10,512 nucleotides of DNA from Neisseria lactamica (GTDB lineage Bacteria; Pseudomonadota; Gammaproteobacteria; Burkholderiales; Neisseriaceae). Where the stretch lies: contig JUNU01000439.1 in the NCBI GenBank assembly GCA_001067655.1, positions 1 through 10,512 of the forward strand, given 5' to 3'. The notes beneath the pieces are model-generated. The model worked only from the letters and a program-made list of their open reading frames with translations. It ran no database searches and was not told the DNA's origin. Shown here in pieces: positions 1-6,289 of the stretch (position 1 is the first letter of the stretch; each line of letters starts with the position of its first letter). Position numbers and translations under genes: made by a program.

Positions 1-52
1 TAGTACGGCAAGGCGAGGCAACGCCGTACTGGTTTAAATTTAATCCACTATA
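1..52. repeat. Right part of a Correia repeat enclosed element (CREE), cut by the window edge
   Basis: The sequence ends in TTAATCCACTATA (40-52), the inward copy of the Correia terminal repeat (TATAGTGGATTAA read on the other strand). Inside it lies a palindrome, AGTACGGC (2-9) and GCCGTACT (23-30), around a 13-base spacer. This arrangement is typical of the neisserial CREE miniature elements as I remember them. The left half and its terminal repeat lie outside the window, so total length and target duplication cannot be judged. Such elements often carry outward promoters. One here would read antisense towards ape1 and meet the hairpin at 182-214. Confidence 0.85.
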
Positions 53-181
53 TCGTCCGCGCCATGATTCGGCTTGATATTCGCAACGATAGTGCTACGC
101 GTGATTCAAAGGGAGCGCCAAACTGTTTTGCCTGCGGTTTTGAGCCTTAAATGAAAGCGCAGAGATAAGCCGAACATGGCA
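53..181. other. Intergenic stretch with no recognisable gene
   Basis: This lies between the Correia element and the terminator of the peptidoglycan O-acetylation operon. Short open frames exist on both strands, but none has a ribosome binding site or resembles a known protein. It could hold the tail of a decayed gene; nothing in the sequence decides this. Confidence 0.5.
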
Positions 182-214
182 AAAGGTCGTCTGAAAATTT
201 TTCAGACGACCTTT
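182..214 (-). terminator. Inverted uptake-sequence pair, terminator of patA-patB-ape1
   Basis: Two facing copies of AGGTCGTCTGAA (184-195 on +, 201-212 on -) form 16-base perfectly complementary arms (182-197 and 199-214). A few central bases must stay unpaired as the loop. Read on the - strand, the stem ends in a TTTT run and lies directly after the ape1 stop codon at 220. Paired uptake sequences acting as intrinsic terminators are well known in Neisseria. Confidence 0.85.
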
Positions 215-219
215 ATTGT

Positions 220-1329
220 TTAATCCGCCATTTGTATCAAGCTGTCGGCGAGACGGTCGGCGGCTTGGCGGTAGCCTTTGCCTGAGAAGTGGACGCCGTC
301 TTTGGCGGCAAGACCTTGGTTCATCCAGCTTTTCATGCTGCATTCTCCACCCATCGCGTTTTGCCACGACCAATACATGATTTTTTCGTCACGGGCAATG
401 CGCTGCTGCATTTGTTGGATGCTGCTTAAAGTGGTTGGGCGTGTGCCGCAGCTTCCTGAAGTGCTTTTAAGGGATTCAGGTGCGCCGAGAATCAGGATGC
501 CCGCGTCGGGCAGGCTTTGTTTGATTTGGCGGATGTAGCTGCGCCAGCTTTGTTCGGTGGCTGTGATGTCCAAATCACGGGCAAAGGCTTCGTTGGTGCC
601 GTAGGCGATGATAACGAGGTCGGCGCGGGTTTGGGCAAGGTCATCCTGCCAAGAGGGGCGCCATTTGGACCAGTGGGTCAGTTGCGCGCCGTTGATGCCG
701 AGTGCGGAAACGGTTACGCCGCGTCCGGGATTTTCGATATTGATGTAGCCGATGTCCCAAGGCATGGAGCTGCTGAGGGTCAGCGGAAGGAGGCTGTTGC
801 TGCGGATGATTTGCCAGCCGCTGTTTCCGGCGGGAACTTCGCGTCCGTTGAACGACAGGGTTTGTTCGGGCAGGACGGGTTTGGCGAAAACGGAAATCTG
901 CCTTTCGCCGCTGCTGCCGTCTTTGGCGCTGATGGTAACGCTGCTGCCGTTGGCTTTGGCGATGATGCCGCCTAAGGGGAAGTCGTCTGAAACGCTGCGG
1001 CTGCTGACGGTTTGCCACGAGCCGTCATAGCGGACGGCTGAGCTGCGCTGACCTTTGACGGTAGAGGGGTAAACCCAGCCTATGCCGCCGTCGCCCCATT
1101 TTTGTTGGAGACGCAGGCGCAGTTGTTCGGTGAAAAGGTCGCCGGCGGTGTGTGAATCGCCGATTTGGAGGATGCGGAATTTGCCGTCCGAGCTGCGGTC
1201 GAGTTTTTTGAGCTTGGAGAGCCATGTGGGACGGCTGCTGCCGTAATTTTCCAGCAGCATATCGGCAGCGGGTGCGGCGGCAGACAGGCACAATGCGGTA
1301 AGGGATACGGACAGGGTTTTGATGTTCAT
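220..1329 (-). CDS. ape1: Peptidoglycan O-acetylesterase Ape1 (SGNH hydrolase)
   Basis: A predicted periplasmic enzyme of 369 residues that removes O-acetyl groups from C6 of N-acetylmuramic acid, restoring peptidoglycan as a substrate for lytic transglycosylases. Residues 1-22 look like a signal peptide ending at an AAPAA site. The SGNH blocks are clear: GDSHT at 57-61 (nucleophile Ser59), a block II segment LGINGA around 210-215, GTNE at 244-247 (Asn246) and DGVHF at 344-348 (Asp344, His347). The Ser-to-Asp spacing of 285 nearly equals that of the gonococcal enzyme (Ser80, Asp366, His369, recalled numbering). The protein is somewhat shorter than the meningococcal one, mainly at the N terminus. 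The start has an AGGAAA ribosome site five bases upstream. A one-mismatch uptake sequence lies in the frame at 980-991. Its place after patA and patB supports the assignment. Confidence 0.93.
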   Translation of the reverse strand: MNIKTLSVSLTALCLSAAAPAADMLLENYGSSRPTWLSKLKKLDRSSDGKFRILQIGDSHTAGDLFTEQLRLRLQQKWGDGGIGWVYPSTVKGQRSSAVRYDGSWQTVSSRSVSDDFPLGGIIAKANGSSVTISAKDGSSGERQISVFAKPVLPEQTLSFNGREVPAGNSGWQIIRSNSLLPLTLSSSMPWDIGYINIENPGRGVTVSALGINGAQLTHWSKWRPSWQDDLAQTRADLVIIAYGTNEAFARDLDITATEQSWRSYIRQIKQSLPDAGILILGAPESLKSTSGSCGTRPTTLSSIQQMQQRIARDEKIMYWSWQNAMGGECSMKSWMNQGLAAKDGVHFSGKGYRQAADRLADSLIQMAD

Positions 1330-1381
1330 GAGTTTCCTGTGTGTGGTTTTCAGACGACGTCTTTTGACGCGGCGGAGGGCT

Positions 1382-1387
1382 ATTGTA
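1382..1387 (-). promoter_or_regulatory. Possible -10 element for ape1
   Basis: On the - strand this reads TACAAT, five of six matches to the consensus, about 53 bases upstream of the ape1 start. A hexamer TTATCC sits 17 bases further upstream but is a weak -35. It follows the hairpin after patB, so it could give ape1 its own transcript. This is inference only. Confidence 0.3.
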
Positions 1388-1390
1388 ACG

Positions 1391-1426
1391 AAAAAGACGG
1401 CATTGGATAAACAAAACGCCGTCCTT
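1391..1426 (-). terminator. Possible weak terminator or attenuator between patB and ape1
   Basis: On the - strand, GACGGC and GCCGTC form a 6-bp stem with a loop of about 16 bases, followed at once by TTTTT. It starts about 18 bases after the patB stop. The stem is short and the loop large, so termination would be partial at best. Confidence 0.35.
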
Positions 1427-1443
1427 TTGTTGCCGATACGGGC

Positions 1444-2514
1444 TTAACGTGCGGATAATTGTTCCGTGCGTTCTTCGCCGTTCATTTCAGGGGTCGTCTG
1501 AAAAACGATTTTTTCCATGATTTTATCCGCGAGCAGTTTTTGTCCTTCAGCAGAGAAGTGGATGCCGTCTTTGCTGCGGTAGCGGATGATTTTTCCATTG
1601 ATGTTGACCGAGTCGGCGTAGGTGTCCGAGCCGTTGCTGAGGAGCTTGTCGGTCGGTATCCACAAGGCTTTTGGACTGATCTCGTCTGCTAAAAGTTTGT
1701 CGAGATATCGCATTTGCTTGTTAAGTTTTGCCTGTTTCATATAAGGAATGCCCATCCAAATGACTTGGACATGGTGTTGCTCGGCGGCGGTCAGGATGCG
1801 GTTGACGCGGCTGAGGTATTCTTCCGACCATTCGGGCGAGGCAAATTTCAGGTATTTTTTGCCTTTCGGGAAGTCCCACGGGTCGTTAGGGCCGAGGAAG
1901 ACGACCAGAAGGCGGATGTCGGTTTGTTGTTTCAGCGTCTGCTCGATGGTGTTCGGCCAGTCGAAAAACTTGGGATAGGACAGCCCGGTACTTTGTTTGC
2001 TTAGGTTCACCGACTGGATACCGTATTGTTTTTTCAGGCTTCTTTCCACAAAAGGCGCAACGCCCTGCATCATCGAGTCGCCCGCAAAAAAGACCTTGTC
2101 GCCTTGTCCGAGAACGATATTGGCAGGCGGGGCGATAGGGAGATGATGCGTGTCAGGTTGTCCGCCGTTTTGTGCCGTTTGGCGTCCGGCGGCGGGACGG
2201 TTTTTTTCCTGTGGTTCGGACGCATTAAGCTGCGCATTTTGTTCAGACGGCCCGTCGTCTTCAGCGATTTGAGGTTCCGGTTCGGCAATCACAGGTTGTC
2301 CTGCCAAACGCGCTTTGAGGTCGTCTGAAAAGGCGTACGCGTCTTGTTGCAGCTTCGCGCCCGTGCGCCACCATTCGTATTCGGACAAAGGCTCGAGCGG
2401 GGATGCCTGATGATAAGTCTGCTGCCAATAGGCATTGATGGAGTCTTGACTGAACCACGCCGCGCCAAAGGCGCAAACCAAAAGGGAAGCAAACAGGGAA
2501 ATAAAGCGTTTCAT
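1444..2514 (-). CDS. patB: Peptidoglycan O-acetyltransferase PatB (periplasmic SGNH transferase)
   Basis: PatB transfers acetyl groups delivered by PatA to the C6 hydroxyl of N-acetylmuramic acid in periplasmic peptidoglycan. The protein has 356 residues. Residues 1-20 form a hydrophobic signal anchor. Residues about 74-130 are a Pro/Glu/Gln/Asn-rich linker with low-complexity character, and the SGNH domain follows. Its motifs are GDSMMQG at 145-151 (nucleophile Ser147), LGPNDPWD as block III, and DGIHF at 316-320 (Asp316, His319). The Ser-to-Asp distance of 169 equals that of gonococcal PatB (Ser133, Asp302, His305, recalled), with a 14-residue offset explained by a longer region ahead of the serine. 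The ribosome site AAAAGGA overlaps the patA stop codon and only 15 bases separate the genes, so translation is probably coupled. One exact and two near uptake sequences lie inside the frame. Confidence 0.93.
   Translation of the reverse strand: MKRFISLFASLLVCAFGAAWFSQDSINAYWQQTYHQASPLEPLSEYEWWRTGAKLQQDAYAFSDDLKARLAGQPVIAEPEPQIAEDDGPSEQNAQLNASEPQEKNRPAAGRQTAQNGGQPDTHHLPIAPPANIVLGQGDKVFFAGDSMMQGVAPFVERSLKKQYGIQSVNLSKQSTGLSYPKFFDWPNTIEQTLKQQTDIRLLVVFLGPNDPWDFPKGKKYLKFASPEWSEEYLSRVNRILTAAEQHHVQVIWMGIPYMKQAKLNKQMRYLDKLLADEISPKALWIPTDKLLSNGSDTYADSVNINGKIIRYRSKDGIHFSAEGQKLLADKIMEKIVFQTTPEMNGEERTEQLSAR
2318..2329 (+). repeat. DNA uptake sequence inside patB
   Basis: An exact AGGTCGTCTGAA. On the coding strand of patB it is translated as part of FSDDL (residues 62-66), between the membrane anchor and the linker. 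Near copies in the same gene are at 2242-2253 (core of the GGCCGTCTGAA form, translated within GPSEQ) and 1491-1502 (translated within FQTTP near the C terminus). Confidence 0.95.
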
Positions 2515-2529
2515 ATTCTGATTGTCCTT

Positions 2530-3966
2530 TTAAAAGTCGGCGTAAATAAAGCCCGGAATGCCCGACGGCGCCAATACGATAATCAACACCAGTGCCAGCG
2601 TCAGCGGTATAAACCACAGCCACATCGGCATTTTTTCCAACGCTGCCACCGCGCCGTCAAACAGGCGAAGCAAATACGGGTAGAGCAAAATCATCAGACC
2701 AAACGCGGCAAGCAGCAAGATATCCGCCTGCTTAGGCGCAGCCCAACCTGTTTCGTTGGTGAACAAGGCATCAAAAACCATCTGCGTATCGGCGAGGCTG
2801 CCGGTGTTGAACACGACGAAAGTGAAGCAGACGAAATGAAAAGTGACGAACCAGGCAAGCGGACGCAAGATTTTCAGACGACGTGAACCGTCCCGACCGA
2901 ATATTTTGTCGCCGCAGTTGAGCAAAATTAATGCCACGCCGTGCAGCGCGCCCCAAAGCAGGAAATTCCAGCCGTAGCCGTGCCAAACGCCCGACAATAC
3001 CATCGCCAGCAACAAGTTGAACTGCGTCAGGACGAAGCCGTGTTTGTTGCCGCCCAAAGGAATATAAATATAGTCGCGTATCCAAGTGGAAAGGCTGATG
3101 TGCCAACGGTTCCAGAAGTCGCGGATATTGAACGCGCGCAGCGGTGCCGCAAAGTTTTTCGGCAGGCGGAAACCGAGCAGCATCGCCATCCCGATCACCA
3201 AATCCGAATAGCCTGAAAAATCAAAGAAAAGCTGGAAAGTGTAGCCGTACACCCCCGACAACACACCCCAGCCGTCAAACTGGGCGGGATTCTCGAAAAC
3301 GGGCGATACCCAGCCTTCCCCCAGCGCACCCGCCAGCCACCATTTCTTTGCAATACCGAGCAAAATCAAGCACACCGCCAACGCAGGGCGTACCAATGCG
3401 CGTGTTTCGGCAGTCCGAATCTGCGCCAAAGCACCCGCCTGTTCGCCGTCTATGCTTTTAAACGCCGCCGCACGGATAATCGGTCCGGAAGTAATGGTCG
3501 GGAAGAAGCTCAAATGCAGCAGCAACTCATGCCACGCAAAGCGGTCGCCCATCGGATGGCGGCAGCAGTACACCAAATAAGCCAAAGATTGAAACGTGTA
3601 ATAAGACAGCCCCAAAGGCATCAAGATATCGACAATCTCGCTCTGCCCCGTGTATTGGCGGATAAACGGGCGGAAAAAGTCGAAATATTTGAAGAAACAC
3701 AATACTGCCAAAGCAGCCGCTACGCCGAAGCCCAGCCAGAATTTCCGCACGTTTTCCTTTTCAGACGACATCAAAAGACCGAGCAAATGCACGCAGGACG
3801 AATAGCAGGCAATTATGGCGGCAAAGATGGGATTCAAGTGATACAGCCAACCCATACCCGCCAGCAGAAGCAAAACATTTTGCACCGACGGCATACGGAA
3901 AAATGCCCAATAAATAGGCAAAAAAGCAATAAAAAATACCGCGAATTCAATCGACAGTAACGGCAT
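2530..3966 (-). CDS. patA: Peptidoglycan O-acetylation acetyl exporter PatA (MBOAT family)
   Basis: An integral membrane protein of 478 residues in the MBOAT/AlgI family. It is thought to move acetyl groups from cytoplasmic acetyl-CoA across the inner membrane to PatB. Hydrophobic segments run through most of the length, with the first at 8-22. Family signatures are FFPTITSGPI (154-163), FDFSGYSDL (248-256), RDFWNRWHISLS (282-293) and YIPLGGNKHG (301-310). The invariant MBOAT histidine is His329 in GVWHG. Length agrees with gonococcal PatA. The start has AAGGAA about six bases upstream. It is the first gene of the leftward operon. Two one-mismatch uptake sequences fall in the frame (2873-2884, 3760-3771), the second encoding MSSEKE in a cytoplasmic or loop segment. 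AlgI or DltB identity is excluded by the patB and ape1 neighbours. Confidence 0.93.
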   Translation of the reverse strand: MPLLSIEFAVFFIAFLPIYWAFFRMPSVQNVLLLLAGMGWLYHLNPIFAAIIACYSSCVHLLGLLMSSEKENVRKFWLGFGVAAALAVLCFFKYFDFFRPFIRQYTGQSEIVDILMPLGLSYYTFQSLAYLVYCCRHPMGDRFAWHELLLHLSFFPTITSGPIIRAAAFKSIDGEQAGALAQIRTAETRALVRPALAVCLILLGIAKKWWLAGALGEGWVSPVFENPAQFDGWGVLSGVYGYTFQLFFDFSGYSDLVIGMAMLLGFRLPKNFAAPLRAFNIRDFWNRWHISLSTWIRDYIYIPLGGNKHGFVLTQFNLLLAMVLSGVWHGYGWNFLLWGALHGVALILLNCGDKIFGRDGSRRLKILRPLAWFVTFHFVCFTFVVFNTGSLADTQMVFDALFTNETGWAAPKQADILLLAAFGLMILLYPYLLRLFDGAVAALEKMPMWLWFIPLTLALVLIIVLAPSGIPGFIYADF

Positions 3967-4036
3967 AAGTGTTCCTTGAAATTTTTATTATTCAAATGCC
4001 CCGAATATAGGTTTGGCAAGTCGAAGCGAACCATAT

Positions 4037-4065
4037 ATTGTAAATAAGTGTTTGAATTTATACAA
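4037..4065 (-). promoter_or_regulatory. Possible patA operon promoter
   Basis: On the - strand TTGTAT (4060-4065) and TACAAT (4037-4042) are separated by 17 bases. The -10 matches five of six consensus bases but the -35 only three. It would give a leader of roughly 65 bases before patA. Confidence 0.4.
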
Positions 4066-4256
4066 CTAACGCTAATCTTGTTTTAGAACCGCTCGTCAGA
4101 TATTGAAACGGATTTTAAAATCTTTTGTCATAAATATCGTATTGGATAAGCAGGCTTTTTTTAAAATTTCAGAGATAAAAAGCAGGTTGGGTAGGGCATG
4201 CTGATTGCCCTTGTTTTGATACTCAATTTCAAGCAATGAATTGATTTAAGATGAAA

Positions 4257-4328
4257 AAAAGCAGATTCGGGGTAGAGATGCCCGTAAGACGTTTAAACCT
4301 TGACGAGTTTTACCTTGAATCTGCTTTT
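4257..4328 (-). terminator. Long-range inverted repeat, possible rph terminator or structured RNA
   Basis: AAAAGCAGATTC (4257-4268) and GAATCTGCTTTT (4317-4328) are perfect 12-bp complements with 48 bases between. Read on the - strand, the stem is followed by seven T residues, and it begins 57 bases after the rph stop, which suits a terminator. The 48-base interior can also fold: CGGG with CCCG (4268-4271 and 4281-4284), and GTAAGAC with GTTTTAC (4284-4290 and 4307-4313, one G-U pair on the + strand). This would make a branched structure. Whether it is only a terminator, a 3'-UTR RNA or the remnant of a small element is open. Confidence 0.45.
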
Positions 4329-4384
4329 AATAAGGTTGGTTTTTAAGAATAATCTTTTATTTCAGATAATTAGATGATTTCTAC

Positions 4385-5110
4385 TTAAGAGGACAGGGCG
4401 GCTTGCTGGTGTGCCGTCAACTCGGCAATGCCTTTCTGCGCCAGCGCAATCAGTTTGCCCAATTCGTCCAAGCTGAACGGCGCGCCTTCCGCCGTGCCTT
4501 GGATTTCGATGATTTTGCCTGATGCGGTCATAACGATGTTGACGTCGCTGTCGCAGCCAGAATCTTCGGGGTAATCCAAATCCAAAAGCGGCACGCCGTT
4601 CACCACGCCTGCGGATACAGCGGCAACGGCTTCACGGATGGGGTTTTCGCTGATGAGGTCGTCTGAAAGCAGCTTATTGACTGCAATTTGCAGGGCGACG
4701 AATGCGCCGGTGATGGATGCAGTGCGTGTCCCGCCGTCTGCCTGAATCACATCGCAATCAATCAGGATTTGGCGTTCGCCGAGTTTTTCCATATCCACGA
4801 CGGCACGCAGCGAGCGCCCGATCAGGCGCTGAATTTCCTGAGTGCGCCCCGACTGTTTGCCCGCCGCGGCTTCACGGCGCATACGCGAGGCAGTGGAAGC
4901 GGGCAACATCCCGTATTCGGCAGTAACCCAACCCTGACCCTTGCCGCGAAGGAACGGTGGGACATTTTCGTCGATGGAGGCAGTGCAGATAACCTTGGTG
5001 TTGCCGCATTCGATCAGGCACGAGCCGTCGGCGTGCGGCAGGAAGTGCGGGGTGATTTTGATGTCGCGCAGGCTGTCGGCAGCGCGCGAGGTGCGGGTGT
5101 AATTGCTCAT
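4385..5110 (-). CDS. rph: Ribonuclease PH
   Basis: A phosphate-dependent 3'-to-5' exoribonuclease that trims tRNA 3' ends in the cytoplasm, working as a hexamer. The protein has 241 residues, the usual family length. Visible family signatures are the N-terminal LRDIKITPHFL, LIECGNTKVICTASI (32-46), the RNA-contact stretch GWVTAEYGMLPASTASR (60-76), the phosphate-binding CDVIQADGGTRT (119-130; GTRT 127-130) and the acidic DLDYPEDSGCDSDVN (177-191), which carries the metal-site aspartates. The ATG at 5110 is chosen because the protein then begins as the family does and AAAGGA lies upstream. An in-frame extension to a TTG at 5254 is rejected. An exact uptake sequence (4656-4667) is translated within LLSDDL. 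Confidence 0.96.
   Translation of the reverse strand: MSNYTRTSRAADSLRDIKITPHFLPHADGSCLIECGNTKVICTASIDENVPPFLRGKGQGWVTAEYGMLPASTASRMRREAAAGKQSGRTQEIQRLIGRSLRAVVDMEKLGERQILIDCDVIQADGGTRTASITGAFVALQIAVNKLLSDDLISENPIREAVAAVSAGVVNGVPLLDLDYPEDSGCDSDVNIVMTASGKIIEIQGTAEGAPFSLDELGKLIALAQKGIAELTAHQQAALSS
4656..4667 (+). repeat. DNA uptake sequence inside rph
   Basis: An exact AGGTCGTCTGAA within the coding region, read as LSDDL (residues 148-152) in RNase PH, in a loop after the conserved core. Confidence 0.95.
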
Positions 5111-5150
5111 GATTTGTCCTTTGGAGGAACGGTAAAAATTTGTGATCGGT

Positions 5151-5156
5151 ATTATA
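5151..5156 (-). promoter_or_regulatory. Probable -10 element of rph
   Basis: On the - strand this is a perfect TATAAT about 40 bases upstream of the rph start. No good -35 lies at 16-18 bases; TTCCCA is present at 19. A promoter here places the start of transcription inside any longer rph frame, supporting the ATG at 5110. Confidence 0.5.
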
Positions 5157-5180
5157 GGGCAGAAGCTAAACGAGATGGGA

Positions 5181-5192
5181 AGGTCGTCTGAA
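5181..5192 (+). repeat. DNA uptake sequence upstream of rph
   Basis: An exact AGGTCGTCTGAA in the 220-base gap between the divergent rph and the AT-rich gene pair. It marks the left side of the AT-rich segment. Confidence 0.95.
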
Positions 5193-5223
5193 AACAAAAG
5201 TTGAATCCCAAAAATTGGGGCGG

Positions 5224-5234
5224 TATAGTGGATT
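5224..5234 (+). repeat. Possible remnant of a Correia terminal repeat
   Basis: TATAGTGGATT matches the outer 11 bases of the Correia terminal repeat, then diverges. No partner end is visible nearby. It may be the scar of a decayed element or chance. Confidence 0.35.
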
Positions 5235-5330
5235 GCGTTGAGTATCCTCCGCAATTTAAATATGCGTCTGATGGATTTGCTGAATTGGGGTTGAACTTAT
5301 TGATTTAAAGACTATTTTTAGGGAGTTGTT

Positions 5331-5819
5331 ATGCGTTATGTAGAATTTAAATCATCCTATCAAAAACTTAGGAATGATAGTGAGAAAGAAGAGTTTCTAC
5401 AAAATTACGCTGATGAGGATATGTCTGAGGAGTTGGCGAATTTTCTTTTGGATATCGGTCTAAGTTCAAAAGAATCCGATATTGCCCGCCATGAAGTATT
5501 CAGTATCTTGAGGGTGTATATAGGCGAATTTGATTATGGTTACGTTTTTGAAAAAATAATTGATTTTGTTGAGAATCTTGATGAAGATATTTATCTTAGG
5601 ATTGAGGCGCTGAGTATTTTAAAAAGAGCGCCAATAACTGTTAAGGAAGCAGAGTTTGCAATGAATGTCATCAAGAAAAATGAAAATGAGTTAATAACCA
5701 GTGCTGCACTCCAAGTTTTGACATTTCATCGGAAACTGCCTTTCATTAGATTGTATCTTAAGCAGCTAATTGAAGATAAATCAGTTTTTTCGGAAGATGC
5801 ACGTATAGCTTTAGGTTAG
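5331..5819 (+). CDS. Hypothetical acidic helical-repeat (HEAT-like) protein
   Basis: I do not recognise the family. The 162-residue protein has no signal peptide or membrane segment and is predicted cytoplasmic. It is almost wholly helical in pattern: amphipathic stretches at about 31-65, 70-85, 88-100, 106-118 and 121-150, with a recurring arrangement like HEAT or ARM repeats. By hand count it has about 31 Asp/Glu and 21 Lys/Arg. AGGGAG (5320-5325) lies six bases before the ATG. The DNA is visibly AT-rich; one line counted by hand has 17 G/C in 60 and another 24 in 60, well below the flanking core genes. It is followed after 10 bases by a second small gene, so the two are probably co-transcribed. 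Small acidic helical-repeat proteins are common among immunity proteins of polymorphic toxins, but no toxin is present here, so that role is only a suggestion. Confidence 0.75.
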   Translation: MRYVEFKSSYQKLRNDSEKEEFLQNYADEDMSEELANFLLDIGLSSKESDIARHEVFSILRVYIGEFDYGYVFEKIIDFVENLDEDIYLRIEALSILKRAPITVKEAEFAMNVIKKNENELITSAALQVLTFHRKLPFIRLYLKQLIEDKSVFSEDARIALG

Positions 5820-5829
5820 TGAGGAGAGT

Positions 5830-6153
5830 ATGAAAAACTTTGATAAGGATTACCACGACGCAGAAATTATCGGCTATGTCTATAAGTCAAAAGAAAAAAT
5901 CCTCAAATTTTTCCTTGACGATGATTCAATATTGGATTTTCAGGATGTAGTGTTTTTTGATTTTGATAATATCGGTACGCAGAATGTTATTTTTGATATT
6001 CAGACGTATCACAATCAATCATGTCCTGAATGGTTGATTGAGTCGTTCCCATCCATCAGTTTTTATGTAGAACAAAGACGGCATGAGTCATATGATTTTT
6101 ACTATATTTCATCATCGGTGGGGCTGGAAGCCGTCATTGTGTGCGAACATTAG
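5830..6153 (+). CDS. Hypothetical small, very acidic protein (immunity-like)
   Basis: No family can be named with certainty. The 107-residue protein has 20 Asp/Glu against 8 Lys/Arg, no signal peptide and many aromatic residues. It opens with a DYHDAEIIGYVY stretch, followed by alternating beta-type segments (ILKFFLDDDSILDFQDVVFF at 24-43 and a FYYIS strand near 91). An early HDAE motif followed by strands with a conserved phenylalanine-valine pattern recalls several small immunity-protein families by general look only. GAGGAG lies just upstream of the ATG, and the gap to the preceding gene is 10 bases. The DNA is AT-rich (one 60-base line has 17 G/C). It ends before the uptake-sequence hairpin shared with ilvA. 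Start and reading frame are secure; function is not. Confidence 0.75.
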   Translation: MKNFDKDYHDAEIIGYVYKSKEKILKFFLDDDSILDFQDVVFFDFDNIGTQNVIFDIQTYHNQSCPEWLIESFPSISFYVEQRRHESYDFYYISSSVGLEAVIVCEH

Positions 6154-6231
6154 GATGCGCAGTCCGTATAGCAAAAAGCAGCTCGTATTTCTTGAGTAGA
6201 AATTGATTCGCCAACCCAGTCTTTACCCAAC

Positions 6232-6277
6232 ATAAAGGTCGTCTGAAACCATAAAAAGGGTTTCAGACGACCTTTAT
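6232..6277. terminator. Bidirectional terminator made of an inverted uptake-sequence pair
   Basis: Arms of 19 perfectly complementary bases (6232-6250 and 6259-6277) contain facing exact copies of AGGTCGTCTGAA (6236-6247 on +, 6262-6273 on -), with an 8-base loop. The + strand continues into TTTT. It lies between the end of the small acidic gene (6153) and the ilvA stop (6290), and can serve both convergent units. Confidence 0.9.
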
Positions 6278-6289
6278 TTTGCCTTCATA

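Larger units (their letters stand above)
3967..4384. other. AT-rich intergenic region between patA and rph (divergently placed ends)
   Basis: The 418 bases hold no convincing gene. From left to right: a possible patA promoter (4037-4065); a degenerate pair of similar stretches at about 4172-4200 and 4250-4282, both containing AAAAAGCAG followed by GGGTAG; a small hairpin GGGCA/TGCCC (4194-4198 and 4206-4210) followed by a T-rich run on the + strand; and a large inverted repeat (4257-4328) listed separately. No uptake sequence occurs here, which is unusual for this window. Confidence 0.6.

Noticed and set aside
1349..1360. Uptake-like TTCAGACGACGT upstream of ape1 as part of a terminator
   Set aside because: It is a single one-mismatch copy with no facing partner, so it cannot form the usual hairpin.
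5111..5254. A 48-residue N-terminal extension of RNase PH to a TTG at 5254
   Set aside because: It would run through a TATAAT promoter element, an uptake sequence and a Correia remnant. The family begins at MSNYTRTSRAADSLRD, and AAAGGA precedes the ATG at 5110.
5291..5318. TTGAAC and TATTTT as a promoter for the AT-rich gene pair
   Set aside because: Transcription would begin within or after the ribosome site at 5320-5325, so it would not give a normal message. No better promoter was found in the gap.
6155..6199. A 14-codon frame just after the small acidic gene
   Set aside because: It is too short, has no ribosome site of its own, and resembles nothing I recognise; the remnant of a third gene is possible but unsupported.
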